Shown here one piece after another: positions 16,964 to 26,092 of a stretch of 64,000 nt of DNA (position 1 is its first letter; each line of letters starts with the position of its first letter). The translations under genes and the position numbers were made by a program. The stretch is from assembly GCA_052400625.1 (NCBI GenBank), contig JBQTGH010000002.1. One strand, 5' to 3'. This DNA is from Thermophagus sp052400625 (GTDB lineage: Bacteria > Bacteroidota > Bacteroidia > Bacteroidales > Marinilabiliaceae). The notes beneath the pieces were generated by a model. The model made no database searches. It had not been told where the DNA came from and was given only the letters and a program-made list of their open reading frames with translations.

Positions 16964-19900
16964 TTACAATTCTTTAAGTCCGTTAAATTCACCATTGCGA
17001 TAAATTTCTATTCTTTCAACTTTTCCGTTTTTTTTGTAAAGCACACGTTCTCCGTCAATTTCATCAGCTTTATAAGAAGTTTCCCGTTTAGGTTTTCCGT
17101 TTTTGTAGTATTCAATGAATTCTCCATGATACAGGCCAGCTTTTGCGGTAAACACCTTCTTTGGGGTCCCGTCTAAAAAGTATTCTTTACATTCGCCTTC
17201 CATCAGGCCGTTTTGGTAATGATATTCGGAAGCAATCTGACCATTTGGATAGTATTTAACTTTTTTCCCATGCGGGAGGTAATTTTGAAATTGCATTTCA
17301 AAACTTTTTTGGCCGTTATTGTAAAATGCTTCGACGGTTTGATTGCCATCGGTTAATTTAATGGTGTCGCATAAAGTTCCATTTAACATATATTGGTAAG
17401 CAATAAGCTCATCTGCCGAATAAATTAATTTTACCATTTGTTCCCCACTCTCGTCAAAAAGGATAACATCCCCTTCCAGTATTCCTGAATGGTATTGTGC
17501 CACTTCCCGAATATTTCCGTTTTGGTAATATTCGAAGCAAAGAGAATCTTTCTGGTCATTTAAATAGTGATTTACGTATTCCACTTCTCCCGTTTCATAA
17601 TAAGTTACCCATTTCCCAATCTTGTTATTACTAAGGTATTGTCCCTGTGTAAGAATTTGTCCGTTATCGTAATATCTGAAAAGGTCACCTTCTGCCATAT
17701 CGTTATAAAAATTCTTTGCAACGATAACGTTGCCTCTTGAACCATACCACTTCATGGGGCCATAAATTACTCCCCCTGTGATTGGAGCGCTGGCTATCAC
17801 AGTACCATGATCATTGACGATTTGGAAAAGAGAGTCTCGTGTAAAGTCGTTATCAGAGATTATATTACCATTTGAATCGAATTCAATTATTCTGAAAGTC
17901 CTTCCATCGATGTTTTTAATTCTGGTACTAAGAGTTCCGTCGACAGCATAATAATTTTGCCATCCAAAAGGAACTCCTTTAAGGAAGTAATTTTCAGTTT
18001 CAAGTTCTCCTGTAGGCCGGTAATTATCCCATGCTCCGTCCTGTTGTCCATCTTTATAGTATCCCCGGCTTTTAATATTTCCGTTTTTGTAATATTCTTC
18101 ATATAAGCCATCCAATAAACCTTCATTATTGTAGTGATATACCGCCTTTATGGTTTCATTGGGGAAATAGACTGTTTGTTTGCCAACAATCTGTCCATCG
18201 TTAAAAATACTTTCCTGACTGACATTACCGTTTTTATAGAAGAACACCCATTTGCCGGTCCTTTTTCCGTTTGAATAAGCCCCCCTGGCTAATTTTCGTA
18301 CATCCGGACCGAAAAGAGTAACTTCAAAAGAACCATCGGGCGAACCGGCTTTATTGATAATCTCTCCCAGTCTGTTAAATGAGGATACAGCCACTAACTT
18401 TCCGTTTTCGTAAGTCTCTTCCAGGTAGAAATCACCCTTTGGTGTGAAATATTTATAAGAGCCATTGAGTTCCCCTTCGGAATTGAAATGATATTCTGCT
18501 TCAACCTGTCCATTACTATAAAACTGTTGAAATTTACCGATCGGTTTTCCGTTTTGATAATTCTCAATCGTTTTGATATTTCCGTTAGGGTAATAAAACC
18601 GCCACTCTCCGGTTTTATTGTCGGCATCATAATGACCACGAACGGATAGTTTTCCATTGGAGAAGGATTCAAGATATTCACCGGATAGTTGGCCTTCGCT
18701 AAAATACTGTTTGGAGAGGAGGGTTCCATTGGGGTGGAAACTTTGATATTCTCCATCAGGACTACCATTAGAGTTGATGTACTTGCCTTTTAGCCCATTG
18801 TTAGGGTAGAAAATTTTTACCGGGCCATTGTAATTATTGTCTTTAAAGGCTAATTGTTCCGAAATCAGTCCGAAAGGATCAAACCATTTGACGTCACCGA
18901 TGATATTTCCGTTGGTATAGTTTACTTCGAGTTTTTTGTTGCCATTTTCATGGAAAGAATAGTAAGTGCCATGGAGATTTCCATTTTGGTAGGTTTCAGA
19001 TTCTTTTATTTGGCCATTCCGATAAAAATATTCCCATTTACCATCTTTTTCGCCGTTAACAAACACTCCTTTTGCCATCATCTCCCCATTGTTGTGAAAA
19101 TAAATCCACAACCCTTCTTCTTTTTTCTCTTGGTTAAAATTTCCGATGGAATATATATTTCCTTCGTCATAATATTGGCAACTGTAGATTTTCTCTTCAC
19201 CTTCAAGATTTAATTTTCGGAAATCCTTTATCTTTCCCAAGAATTGTCCTGTCTGGAAAAATTCCTTCAGCTCCTTCCTGTTTTTATTATGGTATTTAAT
19301 TATTTTATCATTGCCCGACGAGATCAGTATTGTATTGAGGAACGGGACCAGATGTTCACCTTCCTTCACCTGTTTAAAAAAGGGGAAATATAATTGAGCC
19401 CAAAAGTCGTCGGTATTGGTTTCGAAAGGTAATACATCCAATAACATTTTGGTTTGCTTTGCCAACGATGCGTCGAAGTCGACAGGAGATTTAAAACGAG
19501 GTGTTAATACCATGCCCGATTTCAGGTAATGGTCCGTTTCTTTAAAGAGTCTGTTTTCAAGAACTGGTTCAATGGCTTGTCCGTAAGCAGTATCCAGATA
19601 ATTATTGGCGATGTTTTCGAGGAAGACCAGTGTTTTATTGCTTCTGTCACTATTGGGTTCCAGAGCCAGGAATGTCTCAAGAGATAAGAATGCTCTGGTA
19701 TATTGTTTCTGACGTGCCATAAGAATTCCTAATTGGAGGTGGCTGGAGGCATGAAAGGGGTTACACCTTAAAGCTTCCTGGAGGGCCTGGATGGCATCGG
19801 CATATTGTTCTTGTCTTAAAAAAGTAATCGCAAGATTAAAATGCAGTAAATAAATAAATGGATACTTTTCTATAGCGTGTTTGAAAACACGTATTGATTC

Positions 19901-20230
19901 TGAGGGCTTTCCTGCATAGTCCAAAGCCGTTGCTTTTGTCCGAAAAAGGTGAGATTTGTGTACAGATGGTTTGGTCAGTCCTAAATCGGCCATTACAACA
20001 GCGCTGTCGTATTTCCCCATTTGTAAATATGTCAGTGCCAGTTCCGACAACATCCAGACATAATTGGAATCATTTTCATTGATTTGATGGTATTGTTGAA
20101 CTGCTTCCTGATATTTCCCTTCATCATGAAGTTTAATACCTTTTTCGATTATTTCTTCTGAGGATTGTTGTTGGGCATTAGTAGGTTGTGTGAATATGAG
20201 CAATACCAATAGGACAGGAAAGATTTTCAT
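16964..20230 (-). CDS. Large TPR plus MORN-like repeat protein
   Basis: Exported protein of 1088 residues. A signal peptide (about 1-20, ending NAQQQ) is followed by TPR-type helical repeats (about 25-215), a linker, and then about 26 MORN_2-like (YwqK-type) repeats of roughly 24 residues from about 350 to the end. The consensus is W-x-x-Y-Y-x-N-G-x-I with a second N-G or D-G before the next unit. Automatic annotation often calls such repeats toxin-antitoxin YwqK antitoxin, which is not supported here: there is no toxin gene and the protein is exported. Repeats of this type form elongated beta sheets. First gene of the operon, overlapping its partner's start region by one base of spacing. ATG at 20230 preferred to TTG at 20236. 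Confidence 0.85.
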   Translation of the reverse strand: MKIFPVLLVLLIFTQPTNAQQQSSEEIIEKGIKLHDEGKYQEAVQQYHQINENDSNYVWMLSELALTYLQMGKYDSAVVMADLGLTKPSVHKSHLFRTKATALDYAGKPSESIRVFKHAIEKYPFIYLLHFNLAITFLRQEQYADAIQALQEALRCNPFHASSHLQLGILMARQKQYTRAFLSLETFLALEPNSDRSNKTLVFLENIANNYLDTAYGQAIEPVLENRLFKETDHYLKSGMVLTPRFKSPVDFDASLAKQTKMLLDVLPFETNTDDFWAQLYFPFFKQVKEGEHLVPFLNTILISSGNDKIIKYHNKNRKELKEFFQTGQFLGKIKDFRKLNLEGEEKIYSCQYYDEGNIYSIGNFNQEKKEEGLWIYFHNNGEMMAKGVFVNGEKDGKWEYFYRNGQIKESETYQNGNLHGTYYSFHENGNKKLEVNYTNGNIIGDVKWFDPFGLISEQLAFKDNNYNGPVKIFYPNNGLKGKYINSNGSPDGEYQSFHPNGTLLSKQYFSEGQLSGEYLESFSNGKLSVRGHYDADNKTGEWRFYYPNGNIKTIENYQNGKPIGKFQQFYSNGQVEAEYHFNSEGELNGSYKYFTPKGDFYLEETYENGKLVAVSSFNRLGEIINKAGSPDGSFEVTLFGPDVRKLARGAYSNGKRTGKWVFFYKNGNVSQESIFNDGQIVGKQTVYFPNETIKAVYHYNNEGLLDGLYEEYYKNGNIKSRGYYKDGQQDGAWDNYRPTGELETENYFLKGVPFGWQNYYAVDGTLSTRIKNIDGRTFRIIEFDSNGNIISDNDFTRDSLFQIVNDHGTVIASAPITGGVIYGPMKWYGSRGNVIVAKNFYNDMAEGDLFRYYDNGQILTQGQYLSNNKIGKWVTYYETGEVEYVNHYLNDQKDSLCFEYYQNGNIREVAQYHSGILEGDVILFDESGEQMVKLIYSADELIAYQYMLNGTLCDTIKLTDGNQTVEAFYNNGQKSFEMQFQNYLPHGKKVKYYPNGQIASEYHYQNGLMEGECKEYFLDGTPKKVFTAKAGLYHGEFIEYYKNGKPKRETSYKADEIDGERVLYKKNGKVERIEIYRNGEFNGLKEL

Positions 20231-20737
20231 AGACAAAGAAAGAAAGGTTTAATTTTAGTGGAAAATTGTTTTGAAGATAACAACTTTTTTAAGCTATTCA
20301 AAAACAAACTGAATAACATAACATATAATTTTCTTTATCTCATTTTATTGCTGTAATTGTGGGTGATAAATACTATTCTTTAGATGTAAGAGAAAAAATA
20401 TTAATATTTTTATACACGAGTGTTCAGAAGTTATGTTTTGAGAAGTGTCGATAAATGTTCCAGTTATTTTGGGTTATTATGTCATACAAATAATATGGCG
20501 ACATTTTTTTGAGGGGTCTTTCTAAAAAAGTAATCCAAGCGAATTCCTGTTCGGCAATTTATTTAATGAACCTAATTGCGAATAGAGAGTGCTGTTCATA
20601 AAGGAGGTCTGTCCCTTTAGCATTACTGTAGTCATCCGGTTATTATTCTTTTTCTTTACTGTTTTATAGTAACTTTGCCGGCAATAAGGCCAATATACAG
20701 AGCGTTTATTTTTCAGTGATATCTTAAAAACGGTTGA
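20231..20737. other. Divergent intergenic region between the MORN-repeat gene and porQ
   Basis: 507 bp, AT-rich, with no frame that looks coding. It must hold the promoters of both operons; only the porQ -7 box is clear. A partial -7-like TATCTTCA lies about 45 bp before the MORN-repeat gene on the minus strand. Confidence 0.6.
20670..20677 (+). promoter_or_regulatory. -7 box of the porQ operon
   Basis: TAACTTTG matches TAnnTTTG and lies 60 bp upstream of the porQ ATG. It probably drives porQ and possibly the genes after it. Confidence 0.5.
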
Positions 20738-21769
20738 ATGCAGATAAAAAAAATAATCTGTTTTTTCTTGTTCGTATTATTATTCCCATTGTTGTCTTTA
20801 GCACAGGTGGGCGGAGAGTCGGTTTTTGGCATTTTATACCTGACGCCCTCTGCTCATATGAATGCTTTGGGAGGTTATCAGGTCGGCCTTTATGACAAGG
20901 ATCCTTCACTGGCGCTGTTTAATCCTGCTATGGCAGATTCTTCGGTTCACCAATATGCTACCCTAGGTGTTTCTTCTTATATTGCCGACATCAATTTTGG
21001 ATATGCAGCATTTGCTTGGCATCAGAAGGATCTGGGGACGTTTTTTGGTGGTCTCAATCATCTGGGCTATGGAAATATGATTATGGCCGATCAGGATGGC
21101 GTTATCAACGGACGTTTTAGTGCTTCCGAAACAGTTATGTTTTTGGGCTATTCTAAGCGGTTGTCGCCTCGATTTTCAGCAGGTGTAACCTTTAAACCAG
21201 TCTCTAGCTCTATTGAAACCTATAATTCCTGGGGAATAGCTGTCGATGCGGGGATACACTTCAAAGATCGTAACGGTCATTTCCAAGCTGGCCTATTGTT
21301 GCGTAATGTGGGCCGGCAGCTTAGTTCATATAGTGATAGCCCTACCGAATTTTTATCACCAGACTTGATGGTGGGAGCAACTCTAAAACTTGCGCATGCC
21401 CCATTTCGATTTTCGGTAACAGCAAAGGATTTACTTACAGGATCTTTGGATTTCGAAATTCCCGATAATGAATATGGAATTACGGTCTCACAATCCGAAA
21501 GCGTCAATGCCGGTATTGGGGATCTTCTCTTGAGACATCTTGTCTTTGGTGTTGAGTTTGTCCCTTCCAGGAGTTTTTATGTTGGTGCCGGATTAAACCC
21601 ACGGAGGAGACAGGAGCTTAAAGTTGATTCAAAAGTTTCCACAGTAGGTTATTCCTGGGGGTTTGGATTTCGGATTTATAAGTTTCGATTTGGATACAGC
21701 TCGGCACGTTATCATTTGGCTTCATCTTCCAACCATTTTTCCATCACCACCAATATTTCCGATTTTTAA
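20738..21769 (+). CDS. porQ: Type IX secretion system protein PorQ
   Basis: Outer-membrane beta-barrel of the T9SS, 343 residues with a signal peptide (about 1-22, cleaved before QVGGESVF). The mature start QVGGESVFGILYLTPSAHMNALGG is the PorQ signature (residues 23 on), and the remainder alternates as a barrel, ending with aromatic F. PorQ belongs with PorU, PorV and PorZ in the attachment complex that anchors secreted cargo to lipopolysaccharide. Its neighbours cmk, ispH and pfkA, as I recall, occur beside it in other Bacteroidota as well. No CTD-tagged cargo was recognised in this window. Confidence 0.88.
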   Translation: MQIKKIICFFLFVLLFPLLSLAQVGGESVFGILYLTPSAHMNALGGYQVGLYDKDPSLALFNPAMADSSVHQYATLGVSSYIADINFGYAAFAWHQKDLGTFFGGLNHLGYGNMIMADQDGVINGRFSASETVMFLGYSKRLSPRFSAGVTFKPVSSSIETYNSWGIAVDAGIHFKDRNGHFQAGLLLRNVGRQLSSYSDSPTEFLSPDLMVGATLKLAHAPFRFSVTAKDLLTGSLDFEIPDNEYGITVSQSESVNAGIGDLLLRHLVFGVEFVPSRSFYVGAGLNPRRRQELKVDSKVSTVGYSWGFGFRIYKFRFGYSSARYHLASSSNHFSITTNISDF

Positions 21770-21792
21770 ACAGGAAGGTTAATGCCTTTCAT

Positions 21793-21800
21793 TATCTTTG
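21793..21800 (+). promoter_or_regulatory. -7 box just upstream of cmk
   Basis: TATCTTTG matches TAnnTTTG and ends 12 bp before the cmk ATG at 21813, so a transcript from it would have only a few leader bases. Its last bases overlap a TTG at 21798 that would otherwise extend the frame, which supports the ATG. Confidence 0.5.
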
Positions 21801-21812
21801 CCTAAAACTTCT

Positions 21813-22505
21813 ATGCAAAAAGATATTCGTTCCATAATAATAGCTATAGATGGTCATTCCTCGTGCGGAAAAAGTACCGTGGCACGAGATCTGGCAAAGT
21901 TGCTTAATATTGCCTATATCGATACAGGGGCAATGTACAGGGCCGTTACTTTGTTTGCATTGCGTCGCAATATGATCATTGATGGGAAAATTAACGAAGA
22001 ACAATTGCTGGAAAGTATTGGGAATATTGTAATTGACTTTCGTGCAAACCCCGACAAAAAGGTGAATGAAACTTATTTGAATGGCGAAAAGGTCGAAGAC
22101 GAAATCAGGAGTTTGGAGGTTAGTAACAATGTAAGTCCTGTAAGTGCTCTTGGCTTCGTTCGAAAGCACCTCGTTGCATTACAGAGGCTGATGGGAGAAA
22201 AGGGGGGCGTTGTATTGGATGGACGAGATATTGGTACAGTGGTGTTTCCCAATGCTGATTTGAAAATATTCATGACAGCATCTCCTGAGGTTCGAGCTAA
22301 AAGAAGATATGACGAGATGATTGCAAAAGGATTTTCTCCTTCTTTTGAAGAAATCCTAAATAACGTTGAAGAACGAGACAGGATAGATAGTACTCGTTTG
22401 GAGAGTCCTTTGAAAAAAGCAGATGACGCAGTTGTCCTTGATAATAGCCATATGACCCGCCAGGAACAATTGGAGTGGATATTGGACAAAATAAAGGAGT
22501 TGTAA
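21813..22505 (+). CDS. cmk: Cytidylate kinase
   Basis: Phosphorylates CMP and dCMP to the diphosphates with ATP. The 230-residue protein starts MQKDIRSIIIAIDG and has the P-loop GHSSCGKST (about 14-22), the substrate segment IDTGAMYRAVT, the DGRDIGTVVFPNADLK motif and the lid RAKRRYDE. Length is normal for the family. An upstream TTG at 21798 is rejected because it lies in the probable -7 box. Followed 48 bp later by ispH. Confidence 0.95.
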   Translation: MQKDIRSIIIAIDGHSSCGKSTVARDLAKLLNIAYIDTGAMYRAVTLFALRRNMIIDGKINEEQLLESIGNIVIDFRANPDKKVNETYLNGEKVEDEIRSLEVSNNVSPVSALGFVRKHLVALQRLMGEKGGVVLDGRDIGTVVFPNADLKIFMTASPEVRAKRRYDEMIAKGFSPSFEEILNNVEERDRIDSTRLESPLKKADDAVVLDNSHMTRQEQLEWILDKIKEL

Positions 22506-22553
22506 ATGGGTAAAATAATAATTCTTGATTTCAGTTTTTTATTGTGTTGATAA

Positions 22554-23453
22554 ATGAGTTTTTTAACTGAAAGTCATAAGAAGAACAGGCCTCTGCACGT
22601 GGAGATCGATGATAAGTCCGGCTTTTGTTTCGGCGTTATTCGTGCAATTGCTAAAGCAGAAGAAGAGCTGGACAGAGGAAGTTTAATTTATTCTTTGGGA
22701 GATATTGTGCATAATGATCTGGAGGTTGATCGACTTAATTCAATGGGCCTGAAAGGGATCGATCATCAGGCTTTTGGTCAATTGCAGGAAGGCACGGTTC
22801 TGTTCCGCGCCCATGGCGAACCACCGGAATCATATCGTATCATCCGAAACAATAAACTTAAGCTTATTGATGCCACGTGTCCCGTGGTGCTTCAACTTCA
22901 AAAAAAAGTTAAGAGTGCATGGGTGGAAATGAAGGAGAAAGGAGGACAGATAGCGATTTACGGGAAAAAGGGACATGCAGAAGTAAGAGGTTTGGCGGGC
23001 CAGACCAATTATGAAGCCATAATATTGGAAGGCGAAGAAGATGTTAAATTTGTTGACCCGGAACATCCTGTAGCCCTTTTCTCGCAGACGACCAAAAGCC
23101 CCGTCATATTTCATAAAATTGCGGAAGCCTTAAAGAATAGGGCTAAAAATGGTGTTGAGGTAAAGATTCATGATACCATTTGTCGCCAGGTGTCTAATCG
23201 TGCTCCTCATTTACAAGAGTTTGCCCAAAGGCATCAAGTTGTGATTTTTGTGGGAGGAACCAAAAGTAGTAATGCCAGATCACTTTATCAGGCGTGTGTT
23301 TCGGTTAATCCGAAAACTTTTTTTATTATAGGTCCTGAAGAGCTTCAGACCTCTTGGTTTGAAAGGCGGCCGGCAAGTATAGGCGTTTGTGGTGCGACCT
23401 CTACTCCCCAATGGCTAATGGAGAAAGTGGCCGAAAAAATAAGGTCTTTTTAA
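22554..23453 (+). CDS. ispH: 4-hydroxy-3-methylbut-2-enyl diphosphate reductase
   Basis: Last enzyme of the MEP isoprenoid pathway; reduces HMBPP to IPP and DMAPP with a 4Fe-4S cluster. The three cluster cysteines are C25 (SGFCFGV), C109 (DATCPVV) and C210 (DTICRQVSNR). Substrate residues H53, H87 (RAHGEP) and H141/E143 (KGHAEV) are present. The protein is 299 residues, normal for the family. IspD of the same pathway is encoded 39 kb away at 62400. It is followed by pfkA after 47 bp. Confidence 0.96.
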   Translation: MSFLTESHKKNRPLHVEIDDKSGFCFGVIRAIAKAEEELDRGSLIYSLGDIVHNDLEVDRLNSMGLKGIDHQAFGQLQEGTVLFRAHGEPPESYRIIRNNKLKLIDATCPVVLQLQKKVKSAWVEMKEKGGQIAIYGKKGHAEVRGLAGQTNYEAIILEGEEDVKFVDPEHPVALFSQTTKSPVIFHKIAEALKNRAKNGVEVKIHDTICRQVSNRAPHLQEFAQRHQVVIFVGGTKSSNARSLYQACVSVNPKTFFIIGPEELQTSWFERRPASIGVCGATSTPQWLMEKVAEKIRSF

Positions 23454-23500
23454 TAATAGATAAAAATAGATTTTACAGATTTGGACCTAAAATTTTTACT

Positions 23501-24481
23501 ATGAGTTCAATTAAATGTGTAGGAGTACTAACTTCGGGAGGTGATGCTCCCGGCATGAATGCCGCTATTCGTGCGGTAGTAAGAGGTTGTATCTATAACA
23601 ATTTGAAAGTATTTGGTATTAAAAAGGGTTATCAGGGGTTGATAAACGACGAAATGGAGGAGATGTTCTCCAAATCGGTGAGTAATATCATTCAGACTGG
23701 TGGTACTATTTTAAAATCGGCCCGTAGTATGGACTTCAAAACCGAGGAGGGAAGAAAGAAAGCGTATGAAAACCTTCAGAATAGAGGTGTTGATGCGCTG
23801 GTGGTAATAGGCGGTGATGGGACATTTACTGGTGCCAGGATATTTGGTCAGGAATATGATATTCCTATAGTTGGAATCCCCGGAACCATTGATAATGATC
23901 TTTATGGTACCGATTATACTATTGGCTATGATACAGCCCTGAATACCGTAGTAGAAGCTGTTGATAAGATCCGCGATACCGCAACTGCACATAGTCGATT
24001 GTTTTTTATTGAAGTGATGGGACGTGATGCCGGGTTTCTGGCTTTGAGGAGCGGTATTGCCTCGGGAGCGGAAGCTATTCTGGTTCCGGAAATCAAAACA
24101 GACTATACTCAACTGGACAGTTTTTTACATAATGAATACCGAAAAACAAAATCCAGCAGTATTGTTCTTGTAGCCGAAGGAGATGAAATCGGTGGTGCCA
24201 TAAAAATTGCTGAAAGAGTTGGCAAAGATCACCCTGAATATGACGTTCGTGTTACCATTCTTGGACATATTCAAAGAGGTGGATCCCCTTCTGCCTTCGA
24301 TCGGGTTGTTGCCAGTCAGCTTGGTGTTGCTGCCGTCGCTGCACTTCTGGATGATCAGCGCAATATTATGGTTGGTTTATCCGAAAGAAAAGTGGTACAT
24401 ACCCCTTTCAATCAAGCTTTGAAAAACAAAAAGGCGTTGAATCCTCAATTGTTGGAATTGACTAATATTCTTTCTATTTAA
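23501..24481 (+). CDS. pfkA: ATP-dependent 6-phosphofructokinase
   Basis: Commits fructose 6-phosphate to glycolysis using ATP. The 326-residue protein begins MSSIKCVGVLTSGGDAPGMN and includes GGDGT, where G107 (not Asp) points to ATP rather than pyrophosphate as donor, and the catalytic GTIDND with D131. The ATG at 23501 is chosen by family alignment; the open frame extends back to 23387 inside ispH but those residues are out of register with the family. This is notable because the window also encodes two pyrophosphatases, yet this enzyme is not of the PPi type. Confidence 0.95.
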   Translation: MSSIKCVGVLTSGGDAPGMNAAIRAVVRGCIYNNLKVFGIKKGYQGLINDEMEEMFSKSVSNIIQTGGTILKSARSMDFKTEEGRKKAYENLQNRGVDALVVIGGDGTFTGARIFGQEYDIPIVGIPGTIDNDLYGTDYTIGYDTALNTVVEAVDKIRDTATAHSRLFFIEVMGRDAGFLALRSGIASGAEAILVPEIKTDYTQLDSFLHNEYRKTKSSSIVLVAEGDEIGGAIKIAERVGKDHPEYDVRVTILGHIQRGGSPSAFDRVVASQLGVAAVAALLDDQRNIMVGLSERKVVHTPFNQALKNKKALNPQLLELTNILSI

Positions 24482-24539
24482 GCTATCATTTGCCGGCTTT
24501 TCTTATTAATGCTGATTGAGCAGGAGATTAACCGCTGAA

Positions 24540-24621
24540 ATTGTCGCAACTATTACTTTTTAAGCATTGGCTATGCGAGTTCCATTCGACCAATGAGTTA
24601 AATAAATTTGATACGAATGAA
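24540..24621 (+). repeat. Two-copy promoter-like element, copy B
   Basis: ATTGTCGCAA (24540-24549) and a 49-bp block (24573-24621) match copy A at 11403-11486. Here the block contains TAAATTTG (24603-24610), a full match to the -7 consensus, and its terminal ATG (24617) is the start codon of the ACP phosphodiesterase gene. Confidence 0.65.
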
Positions 24622-25240
24622 CTATTTGGCACATCTTTATTTGTCAGGAAAAGATCAGGGACTGCTTGTTGGCAATTTTATTGGGGATTATGTGAAAGGC
24701 CGGCAATTTACCAGATATTCTGGGACCATTCAGACCGGTATTCTTCTGCATCGTCATATAGATGGCTTTACCGATAGTCATCCGGAATTTTTGAAAAGTG
24801 CTTCATTTTTCAAAGAAGGGTATCATCGCTATGCAGGGGTCGTTTGTGATATTGTTTATGATCATTTTCTGGCAGCCTACTGGTCCGGCTATTCAGATAT
24901 TTCCTTGAATGAATTTGTTAGTCGTGCCCATCGAATATTAATAAAGCATTATTTTTCTCTTCCCCTAAAGGTTAAACAGTTTCTTCCGTTTTTAATTAAA
25001 AGCAGAAGACTTGAAAACTATCAGTTTCTGGATGGTGTGGAAAAAACTTTGCGTATCATGTCTTCCCATTCATCTTTGCCGGATAATACAGCATATGCCC
25101 TTCGGCAATTAGAGAAGAATTATGGTGCCCTTTGGCAACAGTTCTCGCGTTTTATGCCCGAGATGGAGGCCTCGGTTAGAGGTTTTTTGGAATCACCCCA
25201 ACGGTTTATCAGCTTTGATCATACGGCACTTTCCGGATAG
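24617..25240 (+). CDS. ACP phosphodiesterase-like protein (DUF479)
   Basis: Protein of 207 residues beginning MNYLAHLYLSG, the family opening, with GNFIGDYVKG, LLHRHIDGFTDSH and CDIVYDHFLA following. These His/Asp-rich segments belong to the AcpH/DUF479 family, whose E. coli member removes 4'-phosphopantetheine from acyl carrier protein. The ATG at 24617 is preferred over a TTG at 24608 that lies in the probable -7 box TAAATTTG; the mRNA would be nearly leaderless. The last 48 bp overlap the 3' end of prmC on the other strand. Confidence 0.85.
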   Translation: MNYLAHLYLSGKDQGLLVGNFIGDYVKGRQFTRYSGTIQTGILLHRHIDGFTDSHPEFLKSASFFKEGYHRYAGVVCDIVYDHFLAAYWSGYSDISLNEFVSRAHRILIKHYFSLPLKVKQFLPFLIKSRRLENYQFLDGVEKTLRIMSSHSSLPDNTAYALRQLEKNYGALWQQFSRFMPEMEASVRGFLESPQRFISFDHTALSG

Positions 25241-26059
25241 GTCTTCACGCAATTCAATATTTCTGAATCCGTTTTGGATCAAAAGGGCTTGAATTTCTTC
25301 CCCAAAAGCGCTGTTTATTTCAAAAAATAGGTTGCCATTTTTTTTTAGTTGGGTTTTGGCATAAAGGGCTATGGCCCGATAAAATATTAATGGGTCTGAG
25401 TCTTTAACAAACAGAGCTAGATGGGGTTCGTATTCCAAAACGTGAGGTTGAATATGTTTTTTTTCCGAATCTCTTACATAAGGAGGATTGCTTACAATAA
25501 TATCCATTGATGGATCATTGCGGGTGGATGTGCTATTTAATATATCCTTTATTTCAAAATTTATTTTTACTTGGTTGTTTTTAGCATTTTTTGCTGCAGT
25601 TTGCAATGCTTTTTCAGAAATATCACAGGCGTGTATTTGGGCATTTGGTAATGTTTTAGCCAGAGCAATAGCAATACATCCACTTCCGGTACCGATATCC
25701 AGGATGTCGGCTGACCTTTGTTTGGATGTTGTTTGGATGACCCATTCTACCAATTCTTCTGTTTCCGGTCTGGGAATGAGTACTGAAGGGTTGACCTGGA
25801 TAGGTAGGCCAAAAAACTCTGTCTCGCCCAGAATATATTGAATGGGTTCATGCTTTTTTAATCTTTCCAGTGTTTTTTGAACAAATAAGTGGTCCGAATC
25901 GGTTAATTTTGTGTGATCATGAAGCATCAAATCCGTTTTTGACCAACCGTATAGATGTTCAAAGATGAGCCATGCCATTTGAAAAGCTTCGTGGGAAGGA
26001 TATATTTCGGACAGTTCATTTCTTATGGTTTGTACTATATCTTTTACTGTTGATGGCAT
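25193..26059 (-). CDS. prmC: Peptide chain release factor N5-glutamine methyltransferase
   Basis: Methylates the GGQ glutamine of release factors. The 288-residue protein has the helical N-terminal domain, LIPRPETEELVEW (about 94-106), the SAM-binding DIGTGSGC (121-128) and the catalytic NPPY (191-194). The ATG at 26059 gives the normal family length; the frame continues to 26254 but those residues overlap ribD antisense and do not fit. The start is 34 bp from divergent ribD. Convergent and overlapping with the ACP phosphodiesterase gene at the 3' end. Confidence 0.94.
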   Translation of the reverse strand: MPSTVKDIVQTIRNELSEIYPSHEAFQMAWLIFEHLYGWSKTDLMLHDHTKLTDSDHLFVQKTLERLKKHEPIQYILGETEFFGLPIQVNPSVLIPRPETEELVEWVIQTTSKQRSADILDIGTGSGCIAIALAKTLPNAQIHACDISEKALQTAAKNAKNNQVKINFEIKDILNSTSTRNDPSMDIIVSNPPYVRDSEKKHIQPHVLEYEPHLALFVKDSDPLIFYRAIALYAKTQLKKNGNLFFEINSAFGEEIQALLIQNGFRNIELREDLSGKCRMIKADKPLG

Positions 26060-26092
26060 AGATACATTTTTTAAAGCTGTAAAATTAGTGAC

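Noticed and set aside
16964..20230. Toxin-antitoxin YwqK antitoxin annotation
   Set aside because: There is no toxin gene beside it, the protein is exported, and the repeats are simply MORN_2-like.
23387..23500. N-terminal extension of pfkA into ispH
   Set aside because: The family starts at the ATG at 23501 and the upstream residues are an out-of-frame reading of ispH.
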